From Acidobacteriota bacterium (lineage in GTDB: Bacteria > Acidobacteriota > Terriglobia > Bryobacterales > Bryobacteraceae), in NCBI GenBank assembly GCA_017307505.1, contig JAFKEE010000040.1:1-64000 (forward strand): a stretch of DNA of 64,000 nucleotides, given 5' to 3'. Made by a program: the position numbers and the translations under genes. Shown here piece by piece: positions 37,158 through 46,158 of this stretch. The stretch's first letter is position 1; each line of letters opens with the position of its first letter. The notes beneath the pieces are model-generated. The model saw only the letters and a list, made by a program, of their open reading frames with translations. It ran no database searches and was not told the origin of the DNA.

Positions 37158-37181
37158 GCGGGAACCGCTGGATGTTCCCGC
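37158..37181. terminator. hairpin between convergent genes
   Basis: GCGGGAAC (37158-37165) pairs with GTTCCCGC (37174-37181), 8-nt loop, between the converging PIG-L and M81 genes. There is no T-run on either strand. It could act weakly for both. Confidence 0.3.
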
Positions 37182-37239
37182 ACCCCGGCCGGTTAGCAAC
37201 GGAAGGCAGATGCCTTCCTCGAGGCAGAAGAGCGCACTG

Positions 37240-38763
37240 TCAGGACTTATTGCGCGCGGAGCCGTAGACCTTCGGCGTGAAGGTCAGGTTGTCGACGAAG
37301 GGGTAACTTGGCCGGCGGTAACGGTTCGCCGGCAAGTGGACGATGTCCTGATTGATTGCGCCATCGGAGAGCGCCATCAGGCTGGGATTCGCGATGGGCG
37401 CCAGTTCCGGAGACAGATAGCCCGATTTCACGACAATGATCTTGAAGCTTTTAGGCTCCAGTCCAAAACGGGTGAAATCCTTGATGTCGTGGTAGGGGCG
37501 ACGGTAGGACGAGAGTACGAGCGTAATGCCCTGGATCTCGACAACCGCTTCGCGGCGGGCCGGCTTCGCATCGGCCAGCAGGTGCTTGACGATTGCTTCC
37601 ACCTTGACCGGTTTGCTGGCCTTGGGGTCGAGGGTTGCGCCGATGGAGAGAGGGATGCGCGCACCGACGCCGGCCTTGTAGCAGGCCTCCGTGGCGGGCT
37701 TGTCCGTGATGCCGGCGAAGACGACGTGCTGCGCCTTGTGGCGGAGGAGTGATTCGAGGACGGTAGCCTGATCGCCGTTGCCACCACCGGTGGGGTTGTC
37801 GCCGGAGTCGGCCAGGATGGCGGGCTGGGTTTTCGCAGCCATTGCGCGCTGGACGCATTCGTCCACCGAGCAGGTTTCGGTGCCGAACTGGAACTGCTTG
37901 CGGGCATCCCAATACTGCTGAGCCAGGTTGGTGGCGACTTTGCGCTGATTGGCGGGATTCGTGCCGGTCACCACGACAGAGGCCGTGGAACGGGGTTCGT
38001 CGGCCCAGACGTAGCCGACCAGCATGCTGACGTCGAGGATGCCGGATTCGCGGTTGAGCGCGGGCAATTGCGCCCAGAGGCGCTTGCCGGGCTCCCACTC
38101 CGTGCTGCTGCGTTCGCCAGGCATGAGAACAGGGACTGGCGCCCACATGAGGGTCGGGCGGATCTTCTCGCGCAGGCAGTGCATGAGCATGTCGGTGGCG
38201 CGAAGCATGGTCTCTTCGCGATCGATGTGCGGGGCGGTGCGGAATGCCGACATCATGTCGATGGTGTCGATGATGGGCTGACTGATGTTGCCATGGAGGT
38301 CGTAGCTGGCTGAGATGAGGCAGTCGGGCCCGACAACTTTGCGGGTGGCCTGATACCAGTCGGCCTCCGCGTCCTGCATGCCTTCGACGAACATGGCGCC
38401 GTGCATGGGCAGGTATAGGCCGTGGAGTGGCATGAGCGCTTCGAGGCGCTTCAAAAACTCGGCCTTGATGGTGTCATAGGTTTTGCGCTCGACAGGTCCG
38501 CCAGGAACCGCCGAGGCAACCAGGGTGGGCATGAAGGTGACCGGGTATCGTTTCAGGAACTTGAACCGGGCGCTGTCCGTGAGTTCCTCGCCGCGGAGGA
38601 TGGTGAACTCGTCAATGCGGGTCAGGAGCCGGCTGTAGGTGCTGCACTCGATGGCAATGCCGCCGTAAGCGATGCGGAGATCGCGACCCGGTGTTTGGGC
38701 CGGCGTGGCGGCAGCGGTGAAGGCGGCGAGAGATGCGCCTTTGAGGAAGGAGCGGCGGTACAT
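37240..38763 (-). CDS. M81-family (MlrC-like) metallopeptidase, Tat-exported
   Basis: A 507-aa protein starting MYRRSFLKGASLAAFTAAA, a twin-arginine signal. Family signatures include ISASYDLHGNIS (about 150), HIDREETMLRA (about 180) and DSGDNPTGGGNGDQA (about 325), the metal-binding and Gly-rich motifs of the M81/MlrC family. MlrC of Sphingomonas degrades linearised microcystin, but most members have other, unknown peptide or amide substrates. The length fits the family. It is convergent with the PIG-L gene and sits upstream of no obvious partner. Confidence 0.82.
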   Translation of the reverse strand: MYRRSFLKGASLAAFTAAATPAQTPGRDLRIAYGGIAIECSTYSRLLTRIDEFTILRGEELTDSARFKFLKRYPVTFMPTLVASAVPGGPVERKTYDTIKAEFLKRLEALMPLHGLYLPMHGAMFVEGMQDAEADWYQATRKVVGPDCLISASYDLHGNISQPIIDTIDMMSAFRTAPHIDREETMLRATDMLMHCLREKIRPTLMWAPVPVLMPGERSSTEWEPGKRLWAQLPALNRESGILDVSMLVGYVWADEPRSTASVVVTGTNPANQRKVATNLAQQYWDARKQFQFGTETCSVDECVQRAMAAKTQPAILADSGDNPTGGGNGDQATVLESLLRHKAQHVVFAGITDKPATEACYKAGVGARIPLSIGATLDPKASKPVKVEAIVKHLLADAKPARREAVVEIQGITLVLSSYRRPYHDIKDFTRFGLEPKSFKIIVVKSGYLSPELAPIANPSLMALSDGAINQDIVHLPANRYRRPSYPFVDNLTFTPKVYGSARNKS

Positions 38764-38833
38764 AATTCCAGGATCGTCGATTTGAAGACCTCAGCAGAAG
38801 AGTGCCGTTCAACCGGACGTGGCGCCACCGGTA

Positions 38834-39787
38834 TCAACGAAGCGGAGGGATGGAAGCAAGTGCATTCAGATCCAGCGTCTTCCATCCCAGTCTTGATTGA
38901 AGCCACCGGGCACGGTCGAGCCTGGCGGCGGAATCCAGGGCGTGCCCGGCGTCATAGAACTCGATCCTCTTCGGACCACTAAAGTATTCGAGGCTCTTTC
39001 TGACGGTGCTTTCCGGGAGATCCGTATCGCTGCGTCCGTTCTGCAGAAAGACGGCAGAGGGAGCAGCATGGCGGACAAAGGGGAGCGAGTCGTCCCACGG
39101 GAACTGACGGAGGTAGGTCTGAATCGCAGTCTCGCCCACCTTGCCGCGCCAGGCCTTCAATTCGGCATTCTGATCGTCGTAGATGAACTCTCGCAGGGAG
39201 TAGGTGTTGGCCATCAGGACAAAAGACTGAATGCGTTTTTCGACTCCGGCGAGCTTGGCTCCGACTCCGGCGCTGAAGCTGTGCCCGACGTAGGCGACTC
39301 GCGTGGCGTCTGCATCCTTGCGGGCGAGGAGGATGTCGAGCGCCCTCCTCCATTCTCTGGCCATTTGGAGGGCTGCCTTGGGCTCCTGGCCATGAGTGAA
39401 GTCGGGATCCTCGGTGACGCCTTCTCGCACCAGTGGCGTATCAAGTAGCAGACACAGAGCGCCGGCCCGGGCGTAGACTATGGCCTCTTCGAGGAACTCG
39501 GTGTGATTGCGCATCGGGGATCCGGCCATCATCCAATGGCCGAACAGGATGACGGGGAAGCGGCCGGGGCGATCGGGCATGACCAGGACACCCGGTACCC
39601 GGCCGGAGACGGGACTCGCAAAGGAACTGGCGAATACCCGGACGCCTTGCCTTTCTGAGACCGGCCGCAGGTCCATGCCGTGCCCCTGGATCGGGTCGTT
39701 CTGGAACTTGCGGCTCAATTCGTCGAAGGCAGGCATTTGGCCACGAACTGTCCACATACATAGGAGAAATGCCAGAATGCCTTTCAT
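38834..39787 (-). CDS. secreted alpha/beta-hydrolase (dienelactone-hydrolase-like)
   Basis: A 317-aa hydrolase with signal peptide (MKGILAFLLCMWTVRGQ). The nucleophile elbow is GHSFSAGVG (about residue 170), the acid is probably in QNGRSDTDLPE, and the His in YDAGHALDSA near 290. The sequence VILFGHWMMAGSP supplies the oxyanion strand. The ATG at 39787 is chosen for the signal peptide; the frame runs open to 39913 with no other support. The substrate is unknown, probably an ester. It is divergent from the VOC gene. Confidence 0.78.
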   Translation of the reverse strand: MKGILAFLLCMWTVRGQMPAFDELSRKFQNDPIQGHGMDLRPVSERQGVRVFASSFASPVSGRVPGVLVMPDRPGRFPVILFGHWMMAGSPMRNHTEFLEEAIVYARAGALCLLLDTPLVREGVTEDPDFTHGQEPKAALQMAREWRRALDILLARKDADATRVAYVGHSFSAGVGAKLAGVEKRIQSFVLMANTYSLREFIYDDQNAELKAWRGKVGETAIQTYLRQFPWDDSLPFVRHAAPSAVFLQNGRSDTDLPESTVRKSLEYFSGPKRIEFYDAGHALDSAARLDRARWLQSRLGWKTLDLNALASIPPLR

Positions 39788-39863
39788 TGGGGACCATTTT
39801 CGCTCAGGCACCGGGCGCGGGTAAATTGATCCGGAGCAGCGGCTGGCGGTAGCCTCACAAGAT

Positions 39864-40229
39864 ATGGAACGCGCGGTGCCCATTCTGCCGGCCGACGATC
39901 TGGCCACAGCCAAGGCATTCTATGTCGATGGACTCGGCTTTCAGGTCACATTCGAAGCCTCGGAGGATGGGCATACGGGATTGCTGGGCCTGGCCCGCGG
40001 GAGCATTGAGCTCACGATCGACTGTCCGATGGACGGGCACGGGCGGAATGCCTGAGCGTCTCTGTATGTCGACGACGCTGACCTGTACTATCGCGAATGG
40101 AGTGCCCGGGTCGCCGTGACGCGGGCGCCGAGAAACGAAGACTGGGGTGCGCGGACGTTCGATCTGCAGGACCCGTCGGGCAACACGATATTTGTCATGG
40201 GGCCGGTGCGAGAAATTGCAACAGACTGA
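39864..40229 (+). pseudogene. VOC/glyoxalase-family protein interrupted by in-frame TGA
   Basis: Codons 1-63 encode a normal first VOC half (PILPADDLATAKAFYVDGLG, then IELTIDCP and DGHGRNA). Codon 64 (40053-40055) is TGA. Without any frame change, codons 65-121 continue with the second half: ASLYVDDADLYYREWSARVA, then FDLQDPSGNTIFVMGP, and end at TGA 40227-40229. The family's usual length is about 120 aa, so the complete protein is present apart from one stop. The simplest reading is a recent nonsense mutation (for example from CGA, TGG or TGC). Selenocysteine insertion or readthrough is conceivable but unsupported. Confidence 0.8.
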
Positions 40230-40353
40230 GCTTAGGCCTGCATCTATGCGGTAAGCAAGAGAGCGGACTCAGTCCCGCGGGCAGGATCAGGCGGAGTTCA
40301 TTGGGAATTCCGCTGCCGAGGCGCGTACGCCGGGTCATTGGCAGGAGTCTGTG

Positions 40354-40998
40354 TTAGTGCTGGCTTGCCCACTCCATTACTTTCTCGGCGCGCTGACGAA
40401 TCTCCGCCTCCACCTCCGCGGCGGTGCGGATGTGCTTGCCCTTCCGCCACTCGCGAATCAGGTTGAGGAGCCTCTGCGTTTCCGGGTCGACCTTTCCTTG
40501 TGTCGGTCCGCCTTCCTCAGCCGGGACCGCCGCGGCAAAGGAGCGGCCCACTCCGGCTGCCTGATCCAGGAGATTGCGGGCTGCTTTCCTGATAATCGCG
40601 ATTTGATTCTCAGTTGGGTTTGAGAGCTGCATCGCAAGGTCGACCACCATCATCGACTCAGCTACCTCAGAGGAAGGAAGCATGAATCGCTTGGCAGCCC
40701 TCATGAAGGCGTCATTCCACCTGCCTGCTCGCCGGTACGCCTCGACGAAGAGCATGGAACGTTCTCTGTCAAAATCGCTCTCCGGGAAAGCGGCCTCCCA
40801 GTTCGTCAACGCCTGAATCTGATCTTCCGGCCTGGCCTGTTCCGATGCGCGGCGGCCCAGTTCGTATTCCCGCGCATTGATCCAGCGCCTTGGTTCAGTG
40901 AGTGGCTGCTCGCTGCTCCAGGCTTCTGTTGCCGGCAGGGAGCCGCACAGGATCGGGAGGAGCGTGGCGAAAATGATCGAACGGAATAAGAAATGCAT
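40354..40998 (-). CDS. exported helical protein of unknown function
   Basis: A 214-aa protein with signal peptide (FLFRSIIFATLLPILCGSLP, residues 3-22). The rest is helical with TPR-like spacing (WEAAFPESDFDRERSMLFVE, then AYRRAGRWNDAFMRAAKRFM), as in many acidobacterial tetratricopeptide-like periplasmic proteins. The C-terminal 60 residues are charged and probably helical. No enzymatic motif is seen. No operon partner. Confidence 0.65.
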   Translation of the reverse strand: MHFLFRSIIFATLLPILCGSLPATEAWSSEQPLTEPRRWINAREYELGRRASEQARPEDQIQALTNWEAAFPESDFDRERSMLFVEAYRRAGRWNDAFMRAAKRFMLPSSEVAESMMVVDLAMQLSNPTENQIAIIRKAARNLLDQAAGVGRSFAAAVPAEEGGPTQGKVDPETQRLLNLIREWRKGKHIRTAAEVEAEIRQRAEKVMEWASQH

Positions 40999-41178
40999 CG
41001 TGCCTTTTCCACGATTCTGGATTTGAAATGCTGTAAAAGCAAGGGGCGGACCGTGCTTTTGAGGTACGGCAATTGGATAACATCCTCACATGTGTTCAGT
41101 CCGCTGCGATCGAGACCTGAAGGATTTCATTGCTTGTGCACCTGGTCTTGCGATTGCACCTCACGGGCCGGCCCCACT

Positions 41179-42168
41179 TCACGTGGCCGGCTGATCCATC
41201 AGGATGATCACATGGCCCCGCTTGTGCCCGGCCTCCACGTAGTGGTGGGCTTCAGCGATCCTCTCCAACGGGTAGCGCCGGTCAATGACGGTACGCAGTT
41301 GCCCGGCGTCAATGAGTCCTTTAAGGAACAACTGGTCCTCGCGATTGCCGGCGGCCACGCCACCGAAGACCTTGGCTACGCCGGTTGCGTTGGTCCAGGC
41401 ACTGCGCAGGATGCCGGCGAGAAGGGCCAGGATGCGCCCGGAACCGCCAACCGTTACGTAGTATCCGCCGCGTTTCAGTGCCCTCAGGCTGCGCGAGAAA
41501 CCGCTGTAACCGGCGGCGTCGAAGACCATGTCATAAACCGGGCCCGCGCTGGAGAAGTCCTGTCTGGCGTAGTCGAGGACTTCGGCCGCTCCGAGAGAGC
41601 GAACCAGTTCCAGGTTTGACGCGCTGCAGACACCGGTGACCCGAGCTCCGAAGTACTTGGCCAACTGAACGGCGAAGACGCCAACACTGCCGGAGGCCCC
41701 ATAGATAAGCACGTTCTGGCCGGCCTGGATGTTCGCTTTCCTGAGGAAGTGGAGCGCAGTGAAGCCTCCGAAAAGGACCGCGGCTGCTTCCTCCAACGGC
41801 ATATTGGCAGGCTTCGGGGCAAGCACGCCATCCTCCGGCAGGCAGATGTACTCAGCATGGGCGCCGAACTGGAACCCGGGGGTGCCGAAGACTTCGGCAC
41901 CAGCAGAGACGGCGGTGACTGCACTCCCTACGGACTCCACGATTCCAGAGAACTCGATCCCGAGGATCCTGGCTTTTGCCGGGCGGAGGAGACCGTTCAT
42001 CAGGCGGATGAGGGACGGCTCGGCTTTTCTCATGCGCCAATCGGCGGCACAGACGGTGGCCGCATGAATACGAACCAGGACCTCGTTGTCTTTGGGAACA
42101 GGCTTCGGCACTTCGGTGACCCGGACAACTTCGGGCGGGCCGTGCCTCGTGTAGACGGCGGCTTTCAT
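41179..42168 (-). CDS. zinc-independent quinone oxidoreductase-like MDR dehydrogenase
   Basis: A 329-aa medium-chain dehydrogenase/reductase. The N-terminal GroES-like domain runs from MKAAVYTRHGPPEVVRV to about 125. The cofactor fold shows VLIYGASGSVGVFAVQLAKY (about 145). The structural-zinc cysteine cluster of alcohol dehydrogenases is absent, so it belongs with NADPH:quinone reductases or reticulon-4-interacting-protein-like enzymes. A perfect AGGAGG lies 5 bp before the ATG at 42168; the open frame further upstream has no such site. It is divergent from the PhnB-like gene. Confidence 0.85.
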   Translation of the reverse strand: MKAAVYTRHGPPEVVRVTEVPKPVPKDNEVLVRIHAATVCAADWRMRKAEPSLIRLMNGLLRPAKARILGIEFSGIVESVGSAVTAVSAGAEVFGTPGFQFGAHAEYICLPEDGVLAPKPANMPLEEAAAVLFGGFTALHFLRKANIQAGQNVLIYGASGSVGVFAVQLAKYFGARVTGVCSASNLELVRSLGAAEVLDYARQDFSSAGPVYDMVFDAAGYSGFSRSLRALKRGGYYVTVGGSGRILALLAGILRSAWTNATGVAKVFGGVAAGNREDQLFLKGLIDAGQLRTVIDRRYPLERIAEAHHYVEAGHKRGHVIILMDQPAT

Positions 42169-42341
42169 CGTTCCTCCTACTCCGCATCCGTCTGATGATT
42201 CCATACGCACGGTTCGAGTGCACCGGCACGGAGGTACCGAGGGGCTCCCCACCCCGGGAACGAATCAGGGATGATGAAGGGCGGCGCGCCAGGGAGCGGG
42301 CATCCTGGCTCCGACGAAATCATGAAGGGGATCAATGAGCG

Positions 42342-42755
42342 ATGAAGCTGCACACGTATCTGAATTATGGCGGGAATTGCCGGCAGGCCTTCCGCTTCTA
42401 TGAAGAGCACCTTGGCGGTCACATCACCATGATGTTGACCCATGGGCAACAACCGAATCCGGACAGTACTCCAGCGGAGTGGAAAGACTCCATCATGTAC
42501 GCCCGCATGGAAATCGGAGAGACGGAACTGATGGGCTCTGACGTTCCGTCTGATCGCTTTCAGCCCATGCGCAGCGTCTATCTTTCCCTGACTGTCGACA
42601 GCACGGAGGAGGCGGAACGCATCTATGCGTTGCTGTCCGAGGGCGGCCAGATCTTCATGCCGATGGAGGAGACCTTCTTCGCCTTCCGGTTTGCGATGCT
42701 GCGCGACAGATTTGGCACGTCGTGGATGATCCTGCATGAGAGGCCGAGGCCATAA
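42342..42755 (+). CDS. PhnB-like VOC-family protein
   Basis: A 137-aa protein of the PhnB/YjdN (glyoxalase-fold, 3-demethylubiquinone methyltransferase-like) family. Conserved features are LNYGGNCRQAFRFYEEHLGG at the start, the middle Met/Glu-rich strand (YARMEIGETELMGSD), and the ending FAFRFAMLRDRFGTSWMI. Family members may bind metal, but functions are mostly unassigned. It is monocistronic as far as can be seen. Confidence 0.82.
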   Translation: MKLHTYLNYGGNCRQAFRFYEEHLGGHITMMLTHGQQPNPDSTPAEWKDSIMYARMEIGETELMGSDVPSDRFQPMRSVYLSLTVDSTEEAERIYALLSEGGQIFMPMEETFFAFRFAMLRDRFGTSWMILHERPRP

Positions 42756-43121
42756 GCAAAAACCTCCGGCGATGCGGAAGGCCGCTCCTGCCGCATAGGG
42801 TGCAGACTCCGGATCGCAGGAGATTGCTTCACCTCGTTCAAGACAGACTGCGCGATGCGGTCGGGAGGAGGTCGTGAAACGCTGACTGCGTCCTGACCTC
42901 CGGCCACGCACAGCGTTCGACCCGGGCGCGGATTCCACGCGCCATCCTGATCGCACCGAGCGCTTTGTCTCCGGCGGCGAGATCCGTCATGGCCGCGAGA
43001 ATCCAGGCGAACCATGATGAGGGAAAGGGTGGGAAGGGAGACTCGGAATTTACGCGCGGTGCCGATGAGGTTCGAGCTGCCATTCACTCGAATCCGGATA
43101 GAGAGGAATCAGGCGGGTTCC
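42756..43121. other. 366-bp intergenic stretch without a supportable gene
   Basis: Open frames on both strands here are short, arginine- and serine-rich and lack ribosome binding sites. I see no tRNA, clear hairpin terminator or repeat. It may hold decayed coding sequence or the control region downstream of the MscS gene. Confidence 0.5.
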
Positions 43122-45020
43122 CTACCCTGCTACGGATTCGATCTTGAATTTGGCACCTTCGCCGCCGGCCAGGTCGGGCTGCGCTTCCAACAGGCGGATA
43201 GCCTCCCTGGTAATGCGATCGTCGATCTCGGCCACACGGCGGAGCTCAACCGGATAACGGATGGTGATTTCGAAGCCCGCATCGGTGAAGCGGATGCGGC
43301 TTTCCGGACGCGGCGCTTCCGTGTTGACGAGCAGGGAAGACTGGAAGTTGCTGTGCTGGCGCTCGACAATCTCGCGGTACTCGGCCCAAATCGCCTCAAC
43401 AGCGCCTAGAAGACGACGCTCCAATTCAGCGTATTCGGCCCTCCCTGTGAATCTGACAATCACTGCACGCCAGATGTAGTCGATGCCAGGCAGTTGCTTA
43501 AACATCGCCGAAGGCTGAAAGAACACTGCGTTCGGAAACACGACGATGCGTCCGGTGGGCTGCAAGGCAGGGCCGGCCCCCCCAAGTTCCAGGAGGTAGA
43601 GACGGAACAGGCCCACATCGGCCACCTCGCCGGTTACGCCGGACACCGTAACGCGGTCGCCCACACGCACCCCCCAACGCCCCACCAGAAAGAAGTAGGC
43701 GACTACAGAGAGAATGACGCTCTGCATGGCTACCGCAATGCCGGCGGCAGAGAACCCGGCGAAGGTGGCCAGCGATCCGAACTCCGTGACGAAACTGAGG
43801 ACGACCAGGAGCCCGACGGCGCAGCCGACGACGATCCTCCGCAACACCAGGAATTGCCTGCGGCGGCGCAGATCGTGCACGTAACGGACCGTGGCGCGTC
43901 GCGCGAGCTCCGACACTGCGAAGATCAACAACAATGCGATGCCCAACATGCCGATGCGCAACAGGAGATAGCGCAGCGCGGAGTTGTAGCGTTCGTTCAG
44001 GACGCGGCGCCACTCCAGGATTCGGCTGCGGCTGGAGTTGATCTGAGCAGACTGTTCGCTGAGTGGACTGGAAGAGGCGGAGAGTTGCTTGAAGCGCGCC
44101 AGCATCGCATCAATCTGCTTCCGCTGAGCATTCAGTGCCTCGATGTTTGAGGATTCAGGCAGTTGCGCCACGGCGTCACCGCGCCGGATCACATCCCGCA
44201 AGGCGTTACGCAGCGGCACGCGCAGCTTCTCGGCCGTCTGCCGGAGGGCATCGGTTTCCTGAGCCAGGCGGTCGAGCTGGTTCATCCGCTGGGAAACCGA
44301 AAAGACCTCCGCGGTGAGGCCTACGATCCCGGAAGATTCGGGATGAAACTCTGGCGCGGCGGTCGACCGAGCGGGGACGGGCGGCTCAACCGCGGCCTTG
44401 TGAGTTGGCGCCGCATCAGGAATCGCTCGCTCAAGAGCGGCAATCTTGGCGGCGAGGCCGTTCTCGTCAGGCGAACTGAGAAACCCGATGAGGGTCCGCA
44501 GGGCGTCGCGCCGCGCTTTGGCGAAGTTGAACTCGCTGGTCACTTCATCGCGTTGCGCTTGCAGGCGGGCACGCACTGCGCCGCCGGCGGTCTGCAACTG
44601 GAGGTTCAGACGATCGAGTTCCAATTGAGCCTGTTCTACCCTTTGCGCCGCGGCGGCAGCGGACTGAGCCAGGGTGCGGCTCCGAGAAGCGTCCGGTTGT
44701 GGGTTCTCCGATGTGGTCGCGGGGGGGATGGCGGCTTGGGCGCGTGCAAACTCAAAGGCCAGCCGGACAGTCTCGAGGGAGCTCTGGCGCAAGGCGCCGG
44801 CCAGAATTGTCTGCGTGGAATCGGCTGGGGTCTGGACCACGGCGCCTACGTTCCGGTACCAGGTGGATGCCTGGCCGAGGTATTGCAGGATGTCCTCATC
44901 GGGGAGAGGCCGCTGGGCACGCAGCCCGGGATCAGTGGCGGGAAGCAGGAGGAGAAGCCCCAGCACGGCCCAGTGAAAGGCGCGGCGCGGTGCCGCGGTG
45001 GCAAACGTTGGGCACCACAT
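43122..45020 (-). CDS. MscS-family mechanosensitive channel with periplasmic coiled-coil domain
   Basis: A 632-aa protein with signal peptide (AVLGLLLLLPATDPGLRAQ). A periplasmic region of about 300 aa has coiled-coil heptads (AAQRVEQAQLELDRLNLQLQ), resembling large MscK/YbdG-type channels. Three membrane helices follow from about residue 355. The pore helix reads TFAGFSAAGIAVAMQSVILS, and the MscS beta-domain VGDRVTVSGVTGEVADVGLF. The C-terminal domain is the usual alpha/beta end. It would open under membrane tension to release solutes. No operon partner. Confidence 0.85.
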   Translation of the reverse strand: MWCPTFATAAPRRAFHWAVLGLLLLLPATDPGLRAQRPLPDEDILQYLGQASTWYRNVGAVVQTPADSTQTILAGALRQSSLETVRLAFEFARAQAAIPPATTSENPQPDASRSRTLAQSAAAAAQRVEQAQLELDRLNLQLQTAGGAVRARLQAQRDEVTSEFNFAKARRDALRTLIGFLSSPDENGLAAKIAALERAIPDAAPTHKAAVEPPVPARSTAAPEFHPESSGIVGLTAEVFSVSQRMNQLDRLAQETDALRQTAEKLRVPLRNALRDVIRRGDAVAQLPESSNIEALNAQRKQIDAMLARFKQLSASSSPLSEQSAQINSSRSRILEWRRVLNERYNSALRYLLLRIGMLGIALLLIFAVSELARRATVRYVHDLRRRRQFLVLRRIVVGCAVGLLVVLSFVTEFGSLATFAGFSAAGIAVAMQSVILSVVAYFFLVGRWGVRVGDRVTVSGVTGEVADVGLFRLYLLELGGAGPALQPTGRIVVFPNAVFFQPSAMFKQLPGIDYIWRAVIVRFTGRAEYAELERRLLGAVEAIWAEYREIVERQHSNFQSSLLVNTEAPRPESRIRFTDAGFEITIRYPVELRRVAEIDDRITREAIRLLEAQPDLAGGEGAKFKIESVAG

Positions 45021-45156
45021 CTGACCCCAAGTTTAGCGCACGAGGTGTGGGTGGAGCCGGTGCCGGATTTTCGCCTTCTCTCTGTTTAGCCGGACCTTCG
45101 GATTGACTGAAATCACATGCCGCCTCTGGTACAAGTGGAAGCAGGGGGCGTACACC

Positions 45157-46125
45157 ATGAAATGGTTGATGAATCCGGATGCATTGAGAGGTAGGATTGC
45201 CGTGGTCGCAGGCGCGACACGGGGCGCGGGACGCGGCATTGCGGCTGCTTTGGGCGAAGCCGGCGCCACCGTCATCTGCACCGGCAGAAGCAAACGTGGC
45301 AGCCGGTCTGAGTATGATCGACCGGAGACCATCGAAGAGACCGCCGAACTCGTGACGGAACTGGGCGGCATGGGCGTACCGGTGGCCATGGATCATCTGG
45401 ATCCGGCGCAGGTGGAGAGCCTCGCCGCGCGGATTCGAAGCGAATACGGGCACATTGATGTTCTGGTGAATGACATCTGGGGCGGCGAGTTGCTGAAGGG
45501 CGGGCCCGCAGATTGGAATACGCCCATCTGGGAGCATGACCTGGCGAAGGGCCTGAGGATCCTGCACCTCGCGGTGGATACGCATCTGATCACCTCTCAC
45601 TTCCTGCTGCCGCTCCTGATTCAAAGACCTGGCGGCCTGCTGGTGGAAGTAACAGACGGCACCAACGAATACAACGCCTCGCACTATCGAATCTCGGCGT
45701 ACTACGATCTGGCCAAAGTGGCGGTCAACCGGCTGGCTTACTCGCAAGGCCACGAACTGGCGCCGCATGGCGGGACCGCGGTGGCGATTACCCCGGGCTG
45801 GATGCGTTCTGAGATCATGCTGGAGCATTTCGGAGTCAGTGAGGAGAACTGGCGGGATTCTTTAAAAGAGGGAGAAGCGCGGAGGGGACCGGGGGCTCCT
45901 CCGGACTTCGCGCTCTCGGAATCGCCGCGGTTTGTCGGGCGCGCCGTCGTTGCCCTGGCCAGCGATCCGGATCGAGCGCGATGGAACCAGCGATCTGTGA
46001 GCTCCGGCGAACTGGGCGCCGAGTATGGCTTCCTGGATGTGGACGGATCGCGTCCTGACGTCTGGCGCTTCTTCGCGGAGATCCGCGAAGCCGGCCTGGA
46101 GGGCCGTTATGAAGATTACCGGTGA
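45157..46125 (+). CDS. short-chain dehydrogenase/reductase
   Basis: A 322-aa SDR. The cofactor motif is AVVAGATRGAGRGIAAALGE (about 14-33), and the following R-rich turn (TGRSKRGSRSEYDRP) suggests NADP(H). The catalytic YxxxK is in AYYDLAKVAVNR near residue 190, with the serine probably in the HYRISAYY stretch. It is longer than the classic 250 aa because of a C-terminal extension with GFLDVDGSRPDVW. The substrate is unknown. The ATG at 45157 follows GCAGGGGG; it converges with recJ 33 bp away. Confidence 0.83.
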   Translation: MKWLMNPDALRGRIAVVAGATRGAGRGIAAALGEAGATVICTGRSKRGSRSEYDRPETIEETAELVTELGGMGVPVAMDHLDPAQVESLAARIRSEYGHIDVLVNDIWGGELLKGGPADWNTPIWEHDLAKGLRILHLAVDTHLITSHFLLPLLIQRPGGLLVEVTDGTNEYNASHYRISAYYDLAKVAVNRLAYSQGHELAPHGGTAVAITPGWMRSEIMLEHFGVSEENWRDSLKEGEARRGPGAPPDFALSESPRFVGRAVVALASDPDRARWNQRSVSSGELGAEYGFLDVDGSRPDVWRFFAEIREAGLEGRYEDYR

Positions 46126-46158
46126 GCGGGCCGCAAGGGCGGCAGATCGATGGCCAGG

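Noticed and set aside
37240-38763. Calling the M81 protein a microcystin-degrading enzyme
   Set aside because: Only the family is supported; no other mlr genes are nearby, and most family members have other substrates.
40053-40079. Selenocysteine codon with SECIS hairpin
   Set aside because: A 6-bp inverted repeat within 25 nt is expected often in GC-rich DNA, and no other evidence of selenoprotein machinery is in the window. Kept only as a finding to test.
42838-43083. Minus-strand 81-codon frame in the 366-bp gap
   Set aside because: Lacks a ribosome binding site and any recognisable domain; composition is that of non-coding GC-rich sequence.
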